Source: an uncultured Verrucomicrobiota bacterium
Lineage (GTDB): Bacteria > Verrucomicrobiota > Verrucomicrobiia > Limisphaerales > UBA9464
Assembly: GCA_903910585.1 (NCBI GenBank)
Contig: CAIWAH010000163.1
Coordinates: 1 to 34,519 of the forward strand
Reading direction: 5' to 3'
DNA length: 34,519 nt
Numbering within the stretch: position 1 is the first letter of the stretch; each line of letters begins with the position of its first letter. The position numbers were made by a program, and so were the translations under genes. The notes below the pieces were generated by a model. That model was given only the letters and a program-made list of their open reading frames with translations. It was not told where the DNA came from and did not search any database. Below are positions 26,980 to 34,519 of this stretch, piece after piece.

Positions 26980-27145
26980 TGCGTGGGCCGACGCTACCGC
27001 GGAACCGCGGCGGGAAAAGGGGGAAGTGTTCCGTGCCGTTTGTGAGGGCGCTTCCCGGAAGGCGGATTCGAGGCCAGAGCGGTCCTGGCGTTCCCCGGAA
27101 CCGGGCTTTCCTTCATCCGGGCGCCACTGGCACGCTGCCGCCAAC

Positions 27146-28471
27146 ATGTCCTCCCTGCCACTTTCCCGTCGCCGCTTCCTTGGAGCCTCGGCCGCCGCCA
27201 CCACCGCGCTTGCGCTCAAGCCCTACGCGCTTTTCGGCGCCCGCAAGGTCTCGCCGAACGAAAAGCTGAATCTCGGTGTCGTCGGCGTGGGCGGACGCGG
27301 CGGTGAAGACCTCGCGGGCGTGGCCGGCGAGAACATCGTCGCGTTGTGCGATGTGGATTCGGCCATCCTGGCCGGCGCGAAGGCAAAGTTCCCCAAGGCG
27401 GCGACCTATTCGGACTTCCGCCGGATGCTCGACCGCAAGGATCTGGATGGCGTCGTCATCGGCACGCCGGACCACACGCACGCCGTGATCGCGATCGCGG
27501 CCCTGCAAAGCGGCCGCCATACCTACTGTGAAAAGCCGCTCACCCACACGATCACCGAGATGCGGCGCATGGAGGAAGTGGCGCGCAAATCCGGGCTTCA
27601 GACCCAGACCGGCAACCAGATTCACTCCACCCGCAACTACCGTCGGGTCGTCGAGTTGATCCAGGGCAACGTCATCGGCCCCGTCACCGAGGTTCACCAC
27701 TGGGCTGGCAGCGTCTGGGAAACCAAACCGTGGCCAGCGGCCGAACCCGTGCCGGCCACGCTGGATTACGAGCAGTGGATCGGACCGGTCCAGCCGGTGC
27801 CGTTCAGCAAGGAGTTTGTGCCCTTCAACTGGCGCCGCTGGTGGCATTTCGGCGGCGGCACCCTCACGGATTTCTGCTGCCATCACATGGACCTCGGCGT
27901 GTGGGCGCTCCAACTGGGCATGCCCTATGAAATCGAGGCCGATGGTCCGGCGCCGGACGCCCATTGCGCCCCGACCGGGTTGCACGTCCGCTACCAGTTC
28001 GGCAGCCGCGGGCATCTGCCGCCGGTCACGATGCACTGGTATTCCGGCGCCGGCCGGCCGCAGATCGCTGGTGTGCCCGACCTGACGAAGTGGGGCGGCG
28101 GCTCTCTGTTCATCGGCGAAAAGGGCATGCTGCTTGCCGACTACGGCCGGCATGTCCTGCTGCCTGAGGAGAAGTTCAAGGAGGTCACCCTGCCCGGGAA
28201 GTCGCTCGCGGATTCCGTGGGGCATCACGAGGAATGGATCCGGGCCTGCAAGGGCGAAAACCTCGCGCTGCCGCAGTTTGCCGCGCTGGGCAAGACCAAT
28301 TCGCCGTTCAGCTACGGCGCCCTGCTCACCGAGATCGGCATCCTGGGCAACATCGCCTTCCGCACCGGCAAGCGCATCGAATGGGACGCCGAAAAGCTGC
28401 GGGCGAAAGGCGTGCCCGAAGCCGACCGCTTCATCCACCACGACTACCGCAAGGGCTGGAAACTGGGCTGA
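27146..28471 (+). CDS. Tat-exported Gfo/Idh/MocA family oxidoreductase
   Basis: The product is 441 residues from the ATG at 27146. The signal is a textbook twin-arginine type, [18 protein letters not shown] (residues 7-24), so the protein folds in the cytoplasm with its cofactor and is then exported. The Rossmann domain has [15 protein letters not shown] (44-58) and the family motif CEKPLTH (128-134, Glu129-Lys130-Pro131). The C-terminal alpha/beta domain includes [20 protein letters not shown], where the HHMD-like residues take part in catalysis. Family members act on sugars or inositols with bound NAD(P). Secreted, Tat-signalled paralogues of this kind are common in Verrucomicrobia and Planctomycetes. 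The substrate is unknown. A good intrinsic terminator at 28533 ends the unit. Confidence 0.92.
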   Translation: MSSLPLSRRRFLGASAAATTALALKPYALFGARKVSPNEKLNLGVVGVGGRGGEDLAGVAGENIVALCDVDSAILAGAKAKFPKAATYSDFRRMLDRKDLDGVVIGTPDHTHAVIAIAALQSGRHTYCEKPLTHTITEMRRMEEVARKSGLQTQTGNQIHSTRNYRRVVELIQGNVIGPVTEVHHWAGSVWETKPWPAAEPVPATLDYEQWIGPVQPVPFSKEFVPFNWRRWWHFGGGTLTDFCCHHMDLGVWALQLGMPYEIEADGPAPDAHCAPTGLHVRYQFGSRGHLPPVTMHWYSGAGRPQIAGVPDLTKWGGGSLFIGEKGMLLADYGRHVLLPEEKFKEVTLPGKSLADSVGHHEEWIRACKGENLALPQFAALGKTNSPFSYGALLTEIGILGNIAFRTGKRIEWDAEKLRAKGVPEADRFIHHDYRKGWKLG

Positions 28472-28532
28472 TCGACCCCGGTGACAGGCCACGCCAGCGT
28501 GCCGGCCCGCCCATGGGACGGACGCTGAGCCG

Positions 28533-28566
28533 GCCGGAATGCCTTGGCGTTCCCGGCTTTTTTGTT
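28533..28566 (+). terminator. Intrinsic terminator after the Gfo/Idh gene
   Basis: The left arm GCCGGAATGCC (28533-28543) pairs with GGCGTTCCCGGC (28546-28557), with one bulged base, a G-T pair and a short CTTG loop. A run of six T (28558-28563) and a further GTT follow. This is the clearest + strand terminator of the window and separates the oxidoreductase from aspartate kinase. Confidence 0.8.
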
Positions 28567-28612
28567 GTTTGCCGGGGGCGCTTGGGCCATTAACCGCGCC
28601 TTCCGAAACGCA

Positions 28613-29830
28613 ATGGCCCTCATTGTCCAGAAGTTCGGCGGCACGTCCGTCGGCAACACGGATCGCATCAAGAACGTCGCCCGCCGCGTCGCGAAATACC
28701 GCGCGCAGGGCGACCAGGTCGTCGTCGTCGTGTCCGCCATGAGCGGCGTGACCGACGGCCTGATCAAGCTGGCGAAGGACATTGTGCCCCTGCCGGCCGA
28801 GCGCGAGATGGACATGCTCCTCGCCACGGGCGAACAGCAGACCATCGCCCTCACCGCCATCGCGCTCCATTCGGTGGGCGTTCCCGCCGTGTCGCTCACC
28901 GGCGCGCAGGCCGGCATCATCACCGACGGGGTCCACACCAAGGCCAAGATCCAGAACATCACGCCCAAGCAGGTCCACCAGCTGCTCGACGCGGGCAACG
29001 TGGTCATCGTCGCCGGCTTCCAGGGCCAGACCGACGACGGGCACATCACGACCCTCGGCCGTGGCGGCAGTGACCTGACGGCGATCGCCCTCGCCGCCGC
29101 GCTCAAGGCGGACCTCTGCCAGATTTATACGGATGTGGACGGCGTTTACACGGCCGACCCGCGGATCGTCCCGACCGCGCAGAAGCTGCCCGAGATCGCC
29201 TACGACGAGATGCTCGAACTGGCCGGCTCGGGCGCCAAGGTCATGCAGCTCCGCTCGGTCGAGTTCGCCAAGAAGTTCAACGTCGTCTTCGAAGTCCGCT
29301 CCAGCCTTAACGAGAATCCCGGAACCATCGTGAAAGAGGAAACCAACAGCATGGAAGGCGTCGTGGTCCGCGGCGTCTCCCTCGACAAGAACCAGGCCAA
29401 GGTCACGCTTTTCGGCGTGCCCGACCAGCCCGGCAAGGCCGCCCGCATCTTCCGCGCCCTCGCCGATGCGGCGATCAACGTGGACATGATCGTGCAGAAC
29501 GTCAGCCACGCCGGCGGCGCGCCCGCGACGGACCTCAGCTTCACCGTGGACAAGCCCGACCTCCTCAAGGCGAGCAACGTCATCAACACGCTCCGGGCGG
29601 AGATCGGCTTCAAGGAGGCCGCCACGGACGAGTCCATCGGCAAGCTGTCCATCGTCGGCGTCGGCATGAAGAGCCACTCCGGCGTAGCAGCGAAGATGTT
29701 CGACGTGCTCGCCCAGGAAGGCGTGAACATCGGCATGATCTCCACCAGCGAGATCAAGATCAGCGTCGTGATCGAGCTCGCGAAGGGCGAATCCGCGATG
29801 CGCGCCCTGCACAAGGCCTTCATCGGCTGA
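28613..29830 (+). CDS. lysC: Aspartate kinase with two ACT domains
   Basis: The product is 405 residues from the ATG at 28613. The kinase domain (about 1-240) begins [13 protein letters not shown], the family phosphate-binding start, and has [13 protein letters not shown], the [14 protein letters not shown] segment and [13 protein letters not shown]. Two ACT regulatory domains follow (about 255-330: [18 protein letters not shown]; about 335-405: [19 protein letters not shown]), where lysine and/or threonine normally bind. It makes aspartyl phosphate, the entry to lysine, threonine and methionine synthesis and to diaminopimelate for the cell wall. The layout matches the alpha/beta type in which a second protein starts inside the gene; a strong internal ribosome-binding site is present (29335). 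It is an isolated gene flanked by a terminator upstream. Confidence 0.96.
   Translation: MALIVQKFGGTSVGNTDRIKNVARRVAKYRAQGDQVVVVVSAMSGVTDGLIKLAKDIVPLPAEREMDMLLATGEQQTIALTAIALHSVGVPAVSLTGAQAGIITDGVHTKAKIQNITPKQVHQLLDAGNVVIVAGFQGQTDDGHITTLGRGGSDLTAIALAAALKADLCQIYTDVDGVYTADPRIVPTAQKLPEIAYDEMLELAGSGAKVMQLRSVEFAKKFNVVFEVRSSLNENPGTIVKEETNSMEGVVVRGVSLDKNQAKVTLFGVPDQPGKAARIFRALADAAINVDMIVQNVSHAGGAPATDLSFTVDKPDLLKASNVINTLRAEIGFKEAATDESIGKLSIVGVGMKSHSGVAAKMFDVLAQEGVNIGMISTSEIKISVVIELAKGESAMRALHKAFIG
29335..29353 (+). promoter_or_regulatory. Internal ribosome-binding site and start for a lysC beta subunit
   Basis: AGAGGA (29335-29340) stands 10 bases before an in-frame ATG (29351, Met247, [13 protein letters not shown]). 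In Corynebacterium and Bacillus aspartate kinase the beta subunit starts at the equivalent place. The product would be 159 residues and contain both ACT domains. Confidence 0.6.
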
Positions 29831-29880
29831 CCGGCCGGCCGGACTTGCCCCAGCCCGGATTAGCCGGCTCCCTTTCGCCC

Positions 29881-30291
29881 GTGAAACCGGCCGCGCGGAA
29901 ACTCACCTGGCTGCTGCGGGCGATCGGCATCTTTGACCTGCTGTCCCTGCTGGCGGTGTTCATGCCGCGCCCGTGGCATGAGTGGGCACACGGCTTTGCC
30001 GGCCTTGGTGCGCTGCCGGAATCACCCATCGTCATTTACTTGGCGCGGTCCGCGTCGGCGCTCTATGCGCTGTATGGCGCCCTGCTCCTGTTTCTGGCCA
30101 GCGACGTGATCCGGCATCGGCCCGTGATCCGGTTTCTCGCGTGGGCCGCCCAAGTTCACGCACTGATCCTCGTTGGCATCGACTGGTCGGCCGGGCTGCC
30201 GCTGTGGTGGCTGTTGGCGGAGGGAATCGGTTACGCCGGCTGGGCTGCCCTGGCGCTCTGGTGGTCGCGGTCTCCGGATCTCCGCGGCTGA
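29881..30291 (+). CDS. Small four-helix membrane protein, function unknown
   Basis: The product is 136 residues from the GTG at 29881 (a TTG at 29845 would add 12 residues that do not look like part of the protein). About four hydrophobic segments are seen: LLRAIGIFDLLSLLAVFMP, IYLARSASALYALYGALLLFLAS, RFLAWAAQVHALILVGIDW and LPLWWLLAEGIGYAGWAALALW. A conserved-looking PRPWHEWAHGFAGLG lies between the first two. The frame has a normal codon pattern, and the minus-strand alternatives are less protein-like. It follows lysC by 50 bases with no terminator seen, so it could be read through from lysC. I recognise no named family. Confidence 0.65.
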   Translation: MKPAARKLTWLLRAIGIFDLLSLLAVFMPRPWHEWAHGFAGLGALPESPIVIYLARSASALYALYGALLLFLASDVIRHRPVIRFLAWAAQVHALILVGIDWSAGLPLWWLLAEGIGYAGWAALALWWSRSPDLRG

Positions 30292-30330
30292 CCGGAACGG
30301 GCGTGGCCCACGGTGATCCGGCCGGATTCG

Positions 30331-30368
30331 CCCAAACAAAACGGCGGTCCCGTTGCCGGAACCGCCGT
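30331..30368 (-). terminator. Intrinsic terminator of gap
   Basis: On the minus strand the arms ACGGCGGTTCC (30368-30358) and GGGACCGCCGT (30351-30341) pair over 11 positions with one G-T pair, around a six-base loop, followed by TTTGTTT. It lies 26 bases after the GAPDH stop. Confidence 0.8.
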
Positions 30369-30393
30369 CGGAAAAATGAAGCCCGCGAACGGC

Positions 30394-31491
<1,098 letters not shown>

Positions 31492-31629
31492 CTAACGGCG
31501 AAGGGGGTCGGGTCAACGGGTTTTTCCCCGGCGGAAGTTCCAGGCATCCGGCGCTCCGCCTCCGGAATCCACCGGGTCGGCGCCAGGAGAGGGACCGCCC
31601 GTCGCCCGCTTCGGACGCCCAAAATTGGG

Positions 31630-31657
31630 TTGCCGGAACCGGTTCATTCCCTATTTT
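31630..31657 (+). promoter_or_regulatory. Candidate sigma-70 promoter of rpoZ
   Basis: TTGCCG (31630-31635) and TATTTT (31652-31657) are separated by 16 bases in a locally AT-richer stretch, 27 bases before the rpoZ start. AGGGA (31671-31675), 9 bases before the ATG, is a good ribosome-binding site. It fits the consensus only in part and is a proposal from position and composition. Confidence 0.35.
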
Positions 31658-31684
31658 GCCCCGCTCCGTTAGGGAAACTCTCTC

Positions 31685-31957
31685 ATGAACGTCGAACTCA
31701 GTCGCAAAGCCCTCGAAAAGATTGGCAACCCGCACGTGCTGGTGAACGTCGTGTCCCGCCGGGTCCGCCAGCTCAACAGCGGCGGCGGCGGCATCGCCCG
31801 CCCGCTCGTGGACGTGGATCCCACCATGGGCACCGCCGACATCGCCCTGCGCGAAATCGTCGAGGAAAAGATCGGCGTCGAGATCTTGGACGAAGCGGGC
31901 ACCGAGCAGGCTGCCCCGGCGCCGAAGCGCCGTCGCCGGGCCGCCGCGGCCGCCTGA
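31685..31957 (+). CDS. rpoZ: RNA polymerase omega subunit
   Basis: The product is 90 residues. The omega core is present: a start that places NPHVLVNVVSRRVRQLNSGG (residues 15-34), then RPLVDVDPTMGTADIALREIVEEKI (split across about 40-64), the conserved helix pair that clasps the beta-prime subunit C-terminus. The last 20 residues are a basic and alanine-rich tail (PKRRRRAAAAA), common in GC-rich genomes. Omega helps assemble and stabilise RNA polymerase and, in some bacteria, forms part of a ppGpp site. It is the first gene of a + strand stretch with smpB and larC; a hairpin with a T-rich tail follows it. Confidence 0.88.
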   Translation: MNVELSRKALEKIGNPHVLVNVVSRRVRQLNSGGGGIARPLVDVDPTMGTADIALREIVEEKIGVEILDEAGTEQAAPAPKRRRRAAAAA

Positions 31958-31976
31958 GCCGGAACCCCTTTTTCGG

Positions 31977-32012
31977 CAGCCGGAGGGCACCGCTCTCCGG
32001 CTGTTTCCGTTT
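31977..32012 (+). terminator. Terminator-like hairpin between rpoZ and smpB
   Basis: CAGCCGGAG (31977-31985) and CTCCGGCTG (31995-32003) form a perfect 9-bp stem with a nine-base loop, followed by TTTCCGTTT that runs straight into the smpB ATG. It may end rpoZ transcripts in part; if so, smpB would need read-through or its own promoter. Confidence 0.6.
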
Positions 32013-32468
32013 ATGGCCGACATCCTGTCCAACCACAAAGCCCGCCGGGACTACCACATCCTGGCCACCTACGAGGCGGGCATCGTGCTCCATGGCACCG
32101 AGGTGAAGGCGCTGCGGGCCGGCAAGGGACAGATCAACGATTCCTTCGCCCGGGTCGAAAAGGACGAGGTCTGGCTGCACAACTCGCGGATCGACGAGTA
32201 TTCCCACGGCAACCAGTTCAATCACGCCCCGACCGGCAAGCGGAAGCTCCTGCTCAACCGGCCGGAGATCCAGAAGCTGCTGGAGTGGTCCCAGATCAAG
32301 GGGCACACGCTGGTGCCGCTGTCGTTTTACTGGAAGGGCAACCGCGTCAAGGTCCAGCTTGCCGTCGGCAAGGGCAAGGCCGACCACGACAAACGCGACG
32401 ACCTGAAGCAGCGCGAGTCGGAACGCGAGATGAAGCGGGCCACCATGCACCAGCTGAAACGCGGCTGA
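32013..32468 (+). CDS. smpB: SsrA-binding protein SmpB
   Basis: The product is 151 residues, the usual length. The family pattern is complete: NHKARRDYHILATYEAGIVL at the start, HGTEVKALRAGKGQINDSFA, the tmRNA-contacting region (DEVWLHNSRIDEYSHGN), the KRKLLLNRPEIQKL helix, LVPLSFYWKGNRVKVQLAVG, and a basic disordered tail that normally folds in the ribosomal mRNA channel (KGKADHDKRDDLKQRESERE and on). With tmRNA it rescues ribosomes stalled on broken mRNA and tags the product for degradation. No ssrA gene is visible in the window. No ribosome-binding site is apparent, since the upstream hairpin tail abuts the ATG. Confidence 0.96.
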   Translation: MADILSNHKARRDYHILATYEAGIVLHGTEVKALRAGKGQINDSFARVEKDEVWLHNSRIDEYSHGNQFNHAPTGKRKLLLNRPEIQKLLEWSQIKGHTLVPLSFYWKGNRVKVQLAVGKGKADHDKRDDLKQRESEREMKRATMHQLKRG

Positions 32469-32496
32469 AGCACGGTCGGCGCCCGACCGCGCTTCA
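32466..32496 (+). terminator. Long hairpin overlapping the smpB stop codon
   Basis: TGAAGC-A-CGGTCGG (32466-32479) pairs with CCGACCG-C-GCTTCA (32483-32496): 13 pairs with one mismatch around a three-base loop. The smpB TGA is part of the stem. No T-run follows, so it may act as a mRNA 3' end stabiliser or an unconventional terminator. Confidence 0.45.
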
Positions 32497-32540
32497 CAGC
32501 ACTTGGCCAACCGCGGCTTCCCGTTCACCTTCGACGGGCG

Positions 32541-33857
32541 ATGCAGACCCTTTACCTCGACATCTTCAGCGGCATCAGCGGCGACATGTTTCTCGGTGCG
32601 CTGCTGGATCTGGGGGTGGATTTCCGGGAACTCGAACGCGGGCTGCGCCGGCTCCAGCTCGACGGCTACCACCTGCATGTCTCCCGCGGCTCGAAGTCGA
32701 GCATCGTAGGCACCAAGTTCGACGTTCATCTGGAGGCCGGGCACGGCCACGACCACGGGCCGGGCACGGACTGTGGTCAGGGGTGCCACCATGACCATGA
32801 CCATTCTCACAGCCACCCGCACAGCCATGGCGCTTCGGGCGAACACGGTCACGACCATGGCCACAGCCGGGACTTTGCCGCCATCCGGCAACTGATCCAG
32901 GCCAGTCCGCTGTCCGACTGGGTCAAGGAGCGCTCGCTCGCGGTGTTCCGGCGGATCGCGGTCGCCGAAGGAAAGATTCACGGCGTGCCGCCCGAACAGG
33001 TGCATTTCCACGAAGTCGGCGCGGTCGATTCCATCGTGGACATCGTCGGCGCGTGCCTGGCCCTGGAACTTCTCGGGAAACCCCGCGTGCTGGCGGCCCC
33101 GGTTGTGGAAGGCACCGGCTGGGTCCGCTGTGCCCATGGCCGGTTCCCGGTCCCCACCGCGGCGACGCTCGAGATTCTCGGCGCCCGCGGCGTCCCGGTC
33201 AGCCAGTGCGAGGAACCCCACGAACTCGTCACGCCCACCGGCGCGGCCCTGCTCGCCGAGTTCGCCGAGTCGTTCGTCCCGATGTCCGGGCTGGTCGCGC
33301 GGAAAGTCGGCTACGGACTGGGCACCCGCGACAACCGCACGCGGCCCAATGTGCTCCGGGCGGTTCTCGCCGAGGGGCCCGAAGCCGCCGCCGAACACGA
33401 CTGGGAAACCGACACCATCGCCGTTCTGGAAACGAATCTCGACGATGTCAGCGGCGAGGTGCTGGGCCATTTCGTGGAATCGACCCTCAAGGCCGGTGCC
33501 CTCGACGTCTTCCACACGCCGATCCAGATGAAGAAGAACCGCCCCGGAGTGGTGCTGACGGTGCTGTGCCAAACTGCGGATGCCGACCGGTTCACGGAAC
33601 GACTGCTGCGCCACACCAGTGCCTTCGGGGTGCGCCGCACGCTGACCGAACGGCGGAAACTGCGTCGCGAGTTCATCCGGGTGAAGACCGATTTTGGCGA
33701 AGTGCCGGTCAAAATCGGCCGCCTCGATGGCGAGGCGGTCCAAGTGGCACCGGAGTTCGATGCCTGCCGCGACAAGGCCGTGCAGGCCGGGGTGCCGGTG
33801 AGGACGGTGCTGGCCGCCGCGGAAGCTGCAGCCCGGAACCTTCTGTCCGGATCGTGA
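32541..33857 (+). CDS. larC: LarC, nickel-pincer cofactor nickel insertion protein
   Basis: The product is 438 residues. The family start LYLDIFSGISGDMFLGALLDLG is clear. Residues about 65-110 form a histidine-rich loop (several HDH and HSH runs) suited to binding nickel. Then come VHFHEVGAVDSIVDIVGACLA, HELVTPTGAALLAEFA and the C-terminal LarC2-type region (ETNLDDVSGEVLGHF, TPIQMKKNRPGVVLTVL). LarC puts nickel into the pyridinium bisthiocarboxylate mononucleotide cofactor used by lactate racemase LarA and related racemases/epimerases. In Lactobacillus plantarum LarC is made by a programmed frameshift between larC1 and larC2; here both parts are in one uninterrupted frame. No larA, larB or larE is visible in the window. 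It lies 72 bases after smpB, so co-transcription is possible. Confidence 0.93.
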   Translation: MQTLYLDIFSGISGDMFLGALLDLGVDFRELERGLRRLQLDGYHLHVSRGSKSSIVGTKFDVHLEAGHGHDHGPGTDCGQGCHHDHDHSHSHPHSHGASGEHGHDHGHSRDFAAIRQLIQASPLSDWVKERSLAVFRRIAVAEGKIHGVPPEQVHFHEVGAVDSIVDIVGACLALELLGKPRVLAAPVVEGTGWVRCAHGRFPVPTAATLEILGARGVPVSQCEEPHELVTPTGAALLAEFAESFVPMSGLVARKVGYGLGTRDNRTRPNVLRAVLAEGPEAAAEHDWETDTIAVLETNLDDVSGEVLGHFVESTLKAGALDVFHTPIQMKKNRPGVVLTVLCQTADADRFTERLLRHTSAFGVRRTLTERRKLRREFIRVKTDFGEVPVKIGRLDGEAVQVAPEFDACRDKAVQAGVPVRTVLAAAEAAARNLLSGS

Positions 33858-33882
33858 GGCGGCACGTCGGCGGCTTCCGGCA

Positions 33883-34519
33883 TCAGATCCAGCCGCGGAG
33901 TCGGTAGTAGATCAGGCCCATTTCCTCGTGGAGCCAGTAACGGAACAGCCGAAACCCTTCGGCATCCGGCACCGGCTTGACCGACCATCCACCGCCCAGC
34001 ACCTCCAACCCCTGGAACTCGGCACCGACCATTTCCACCGGAACACCCGCGCGCAGGAAAACGCCTTCGGCCCGGCGCAGATGGTAGCCTGAGGTCACAA
34101 CTACGACCCGCTTCCATCCCCGCAGCCGCACCAATTCCGCGGTCTTCTCGGCCTCGTCCCGAGTATCCCGGCAGATGCCCAGTTCCAGCAGGTTCGCCGG
34201 CGCGATGTTCCACCGCTTCATCCAGGCAACCACCGGTTCCGAATCGGGCCGCCTCACCCCGTCGAGTTTGTAACTCGCACCGCCCAGCACCAGGGTGCCG
34301 GCCTGCCCGTCGCGCATCAGTTCGATCGCCGCAAGAATCCGATCGCTGGGTTCGCCGGCATCCCATGCCGTCAGAGCGCGCCGGCAGTAAGCGTGGGAAC
34401 CGCCCAGCATCACCACCGCGTCGGCGCCCTTGGCGGGCTTGGGCTGCGTCAGGGGATCATACGGCCTTTCCAGCCGGGACAGTAGCCACGCGGGAAAACT
34501 CGTGCCGCCGGCGGCGTGC
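33883..34519 (-). CDS. DUF218 / ElyC-YdcF-like envelope protein, 5' end outside window
   Basis: The frame runs open to the right edge; about 211 residues are seen. The visible start, FPAWLLSRLERPYDPL, then KGADAVVMLGGS, fits DUF218 proteins such as ElyC/SanA/YdcF, where a membrane-anchored N-terminus is followed by this motif. Further conserved points are GTLVLGGASYKLDG, ELGICRDTRDEAEKTAEL (the family 'S.NT.ENA' region, here changed to RDTRDEAE) and VVVVTSGYHLRRAEGVF (the S.HMPRA-like motif). The end RYWLHEEMGLIYYRLRGWI is also typical. ElyC is linked to peptidoglycan precursor or lipid-carrier metabolism in E. coli; the exact reaction is unknown. It converges on larC with 25 bases between the stops. 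Confidence 0.82.
   Translation of the reverse strand, partial: HAAGGTSFPAWLLSRLERPYDPLTQPKPAKGADAVVMLGGSHAYCRRALTAWDAGEPSDRILAAIELMRDGQAGTLVLGGASYKLDGVRRPDSEPVVAWMKRWNIAPANLLELGICRDTRDEAEKTAELVRLRGWKRVVVVTSGYHLRRAEGVFLRAGVPVEMVGAEFQGLEVLGGGWSVKPVPDAEGFRLFRYWLHEEMGLIYYRLRGWI

Noticed and set aside
28481..28530. A second copy of the paired-hairpin repeat upstream of the lysC terminator
   Set aside because: Only short imperfect stems (such as CACG-n4-CGTG) are found, and the spacing and loop triplets do not match the copy at 23671.
27113..29812. Open frame of about 900 codons on the minus strand across the Gfo/Idh gene and lysC
   Set aside because: It crosses two confidently identified genes and a clear + strand terminator, and the product is low-complexity G/A/D/H-rich.
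31773..33743. Open frame of about 650 codons on the minus strand opposite rpoZ, smpB and larC
   Set aside because: All three + strand products are recognised families; this frame is a shadow.

Overview
The window is a GC-rich (about two-thirds G+C by eye), gene-dense bacterial chromosome segment. It has no tRNA, rRNA, CRISPR array, insertion sequence or prophage that I can see. The best guess for the host is a member of the Verrucomicrobiota or a close PVC relative. This is an inference from the enormous multi-module secretin, a Tat-exported Gfo/Idh oxidoreductase, a DUF481 barrel protein and a hairpin-rich intergenic repeat; no marker gene settles it.

Region 1 (1-16078, + strand) is the 3' part of a type II secretion / type IV pilus-like operon. 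The order is a GspK-like minor pseudopilin (truncated by the window edge), a GspL/PilM-PilN-like assembly ATPase-fold protein, a GspM/PilO-like protein with a PilP/GspC-like tail, a 3960-residue secretin, and a small lipoprotein. All junctions overlap by 4-8 bases or are separated by 12 bases. The secretin is the standout. A normal GspD has an N0 domain and three KH-like N modules; here I count about 43 N-type modules of about 81 residues between the N0-like domain and an otherwise ordinary C-terminal secretin barrel. Two adjacent four-module blocks (7428-8354 and 8355-9278) are a recognisable tandem duplication. The lipoprotein that follows is translationally coupled (GTGA) and is a candidate pilotin or accessory protein for this machine.

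Region 2 (16142-25000) holds housekeeping and envelope genes. It begins with a small exported protein (-), then a DUF2007 protein coupled to a GlcD-type FAD oxidase (+). A minus-strand run follows, transcribed coaX -> DUF192 lipoprotein -> nadE -> exported protein -> DUF481 outer-membrane barrel. A divergent, apparently exported aldose 1-epimerase (+) closes the region. CoaX and NadE join coenzyme A and NAD synthesis in one unit.

Region 3 (25034-30291) contains trpB (-) with a GTGA-coupled, lower-GC membrane protein where trpA might have been expected. It also has a Tat-exported Gfo/Idh/MocA oxidoreductase (+) ending in a good intrinsic terminator, aspartate kinase (+) with a strong internal ribosome-binding site for a probable beta subunit, and a small four-helix membrane protein (+).

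Region 4 (30394-34519) holds type I GAPDH (-) with its own terminator and a leader hairpin, divergent from rpoZ (omega subunit), smpB and larC (nickel insertion for the lactate racemase-type cofactor) on the + strand. It ends with a DUF218/ElyC-like protein (-) cut by the right edge. Every intergenic gap is shorter than 300 bases.
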